13,998 bases of DNA from Methylotenera sp. GTDB taxonomy: Bacteria; Pseudomonadota; Gammaproteobacteria; Burkholderiales; Methylophilaceae. Positions within the stretch are counted from its first letter, which is position 1; each line of letters begins with the position of its first letter. Below are positions 13,687-13,998 of this stretch, piece by piece. The DNA is taken from positions 1 to 13,998 of the forward strand of contig DAIDAH010000049.1 in assembly GCA_027310735.1 (NCBI GenBank), in the 5' to 3' direction. Made by a program: the position numbers and the translations under genes. The notes below the pieces were generated by a model that saw nothing but the letters and a program-made list of their open reading frames with translations, did no database searches and had not been told where the DNA came from.

Positions 13687-13998
13687 ATAATCCTCAATTA
13701 GACATCGATGGACACTTACGACACCTTCTCTCGATTGAAGGCTTGCCGAAAAAGATTCTCAATCAAATCCTGGATACCGCAGAATCATTTGTAGGCGTAG
13801 CCGAACGTGAAGTTAAGAAGGTACCGTTATTACGCGGGAAAACCGTATGTAACTTGTTTTTTGAAAACAGTACCCGCACCCGTACCACCTTTGAGATTGC
13901 AGCCAAACGGCTCTCTGCGGATGTTATTAGTTTAAACGTCAATACCTCATCACAATCTAAAGGTGAGACCATCTTAGATACCGTGGACAACTTGATCG
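13683..13998 (+). CDS. pyrB: aspartate carbamoyltransferase catalytic subunit (5' part)
   Basis: PyrB condenses carbamoyl phosphate with aspartate, the first committed step of pyrimidine synthesis. The first 105 residues are in the window and the gene runs off the right edge. The carbamoyl phosphate-binding motif FFENSTRTRTTFE is at 59-71 (Ser63-Thr64-Arg65-Thr66), followed by SSQSKGET at about 89-96, whose Ser and Lys reach into the neighbouring subunit's active site. This SQSKGE form distinguishes it from ornithine carbamoyltransferase. The ATG overlaps the pyrR stop. In related genomes a pyrC-like gene follows pyrB and forms a complex with it, but that would lie outside this window. Confidence 0.95.
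   Translation, partial: MNNPQLDIDGHLRHLLSIEGLPKKILNQILDTAESFVGVAEREVKKVPLLRGKTVCNLFFENSTRTRTTFEIAAKRLSADVISLNVNTSSQSKGETILDTVDNLI

Noticed and set aside
1..13998. Mobile element, CRISPR array, prophage or defence system
   Set aside because: Apart from the stable-RNA segment at the left end, the window is filled by recognised core genes with short gaps. No transposase, integrase, direct-repeat array or foreign-looking segment was seen.

Overview
This is an ordinary, densely packed piece of bacterial chromosome, most likely from a betaproteobacterium and plausibly a low-GC Methylophilaceae (Methylotenera-like) methylotroph. The phylum-level call rests on lipid A/Kdo genes, a Lol system and an ExbBD pair, the RibBX-type riboflavin protein, the YqgE-RuvX-PyrR-PyrB order and an rrn leader of proteobacterial type. 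The family-level call is inference from protein flavour and AT-rich codon use; no database search was possible. I see no insertion sequence, CRISPR array, phage gene or integrated element.

Region 1 (1-603, minus strand) is a stable-RNA region. An initiator tRNA-fMet with its own promoter lies just upstream of a strong rrn P1-type promoter (TTGACG, 16 bp, TATAAT, GC-rich discriminator). A leader with boxB-like hairpin, boxA and boxC-like elements follows, and the first 11 nt of 16S rRNA lie at the very left edge. The rest of the rRNA operon is outside the window.

Region 2 (652-10125, minus strand) is a nine-gene envelope-biogenesis array read leftward: lolC/E, lolD, comEC, exbB, exbD, msbA, lpxK, a YcaR/Trm112-like small protein gene, kdsB. 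It joins lipoprotein release (LolCDE type), DNA uptake (ComEC), a proton-motive-force-driven motor pair (ExbB/ExbD), lipid A-core flipping (MsbA), lipid A 4'-phosphorylation (LpxK) and CMP-Kdo synthesis (KdsB). Gaps are 100 bp or less and two junctions overlap or nearly so, so the array is probably one or a few transcription units. An internal promoter candidate sits in front of exbB.

Region 3 (10198-13998, plus strand) is divergent from lolC/E. It holds ribE (riboflavin synthase), ribBX (DHBP synthase fused to a degenerate GTP cyclohydrolase II-like domain), yqgE, ruvX (Holliday-junction resolvase-like / pre-16S maturation nuclease), pyrR and the 5' part of pyrB, which runs off the right edge. 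yqgE/ruvX and pyrR/pyrB are joined by 1-nt and 4-nt overlaps, suggesting translational coupling.

I did not find an undescribed multi-gene system. The points most worth a second look are the loss of GTP cyclohydrolase II motifs in RibBX, the tandem tRNA-fMet/rrn arrangement without a visible terminator between them, the TonB-less ExbBD pair embedded between comEC and msbA, a dyad overlapping the candidate exbB promoter, and a possibly leaderless ribE.
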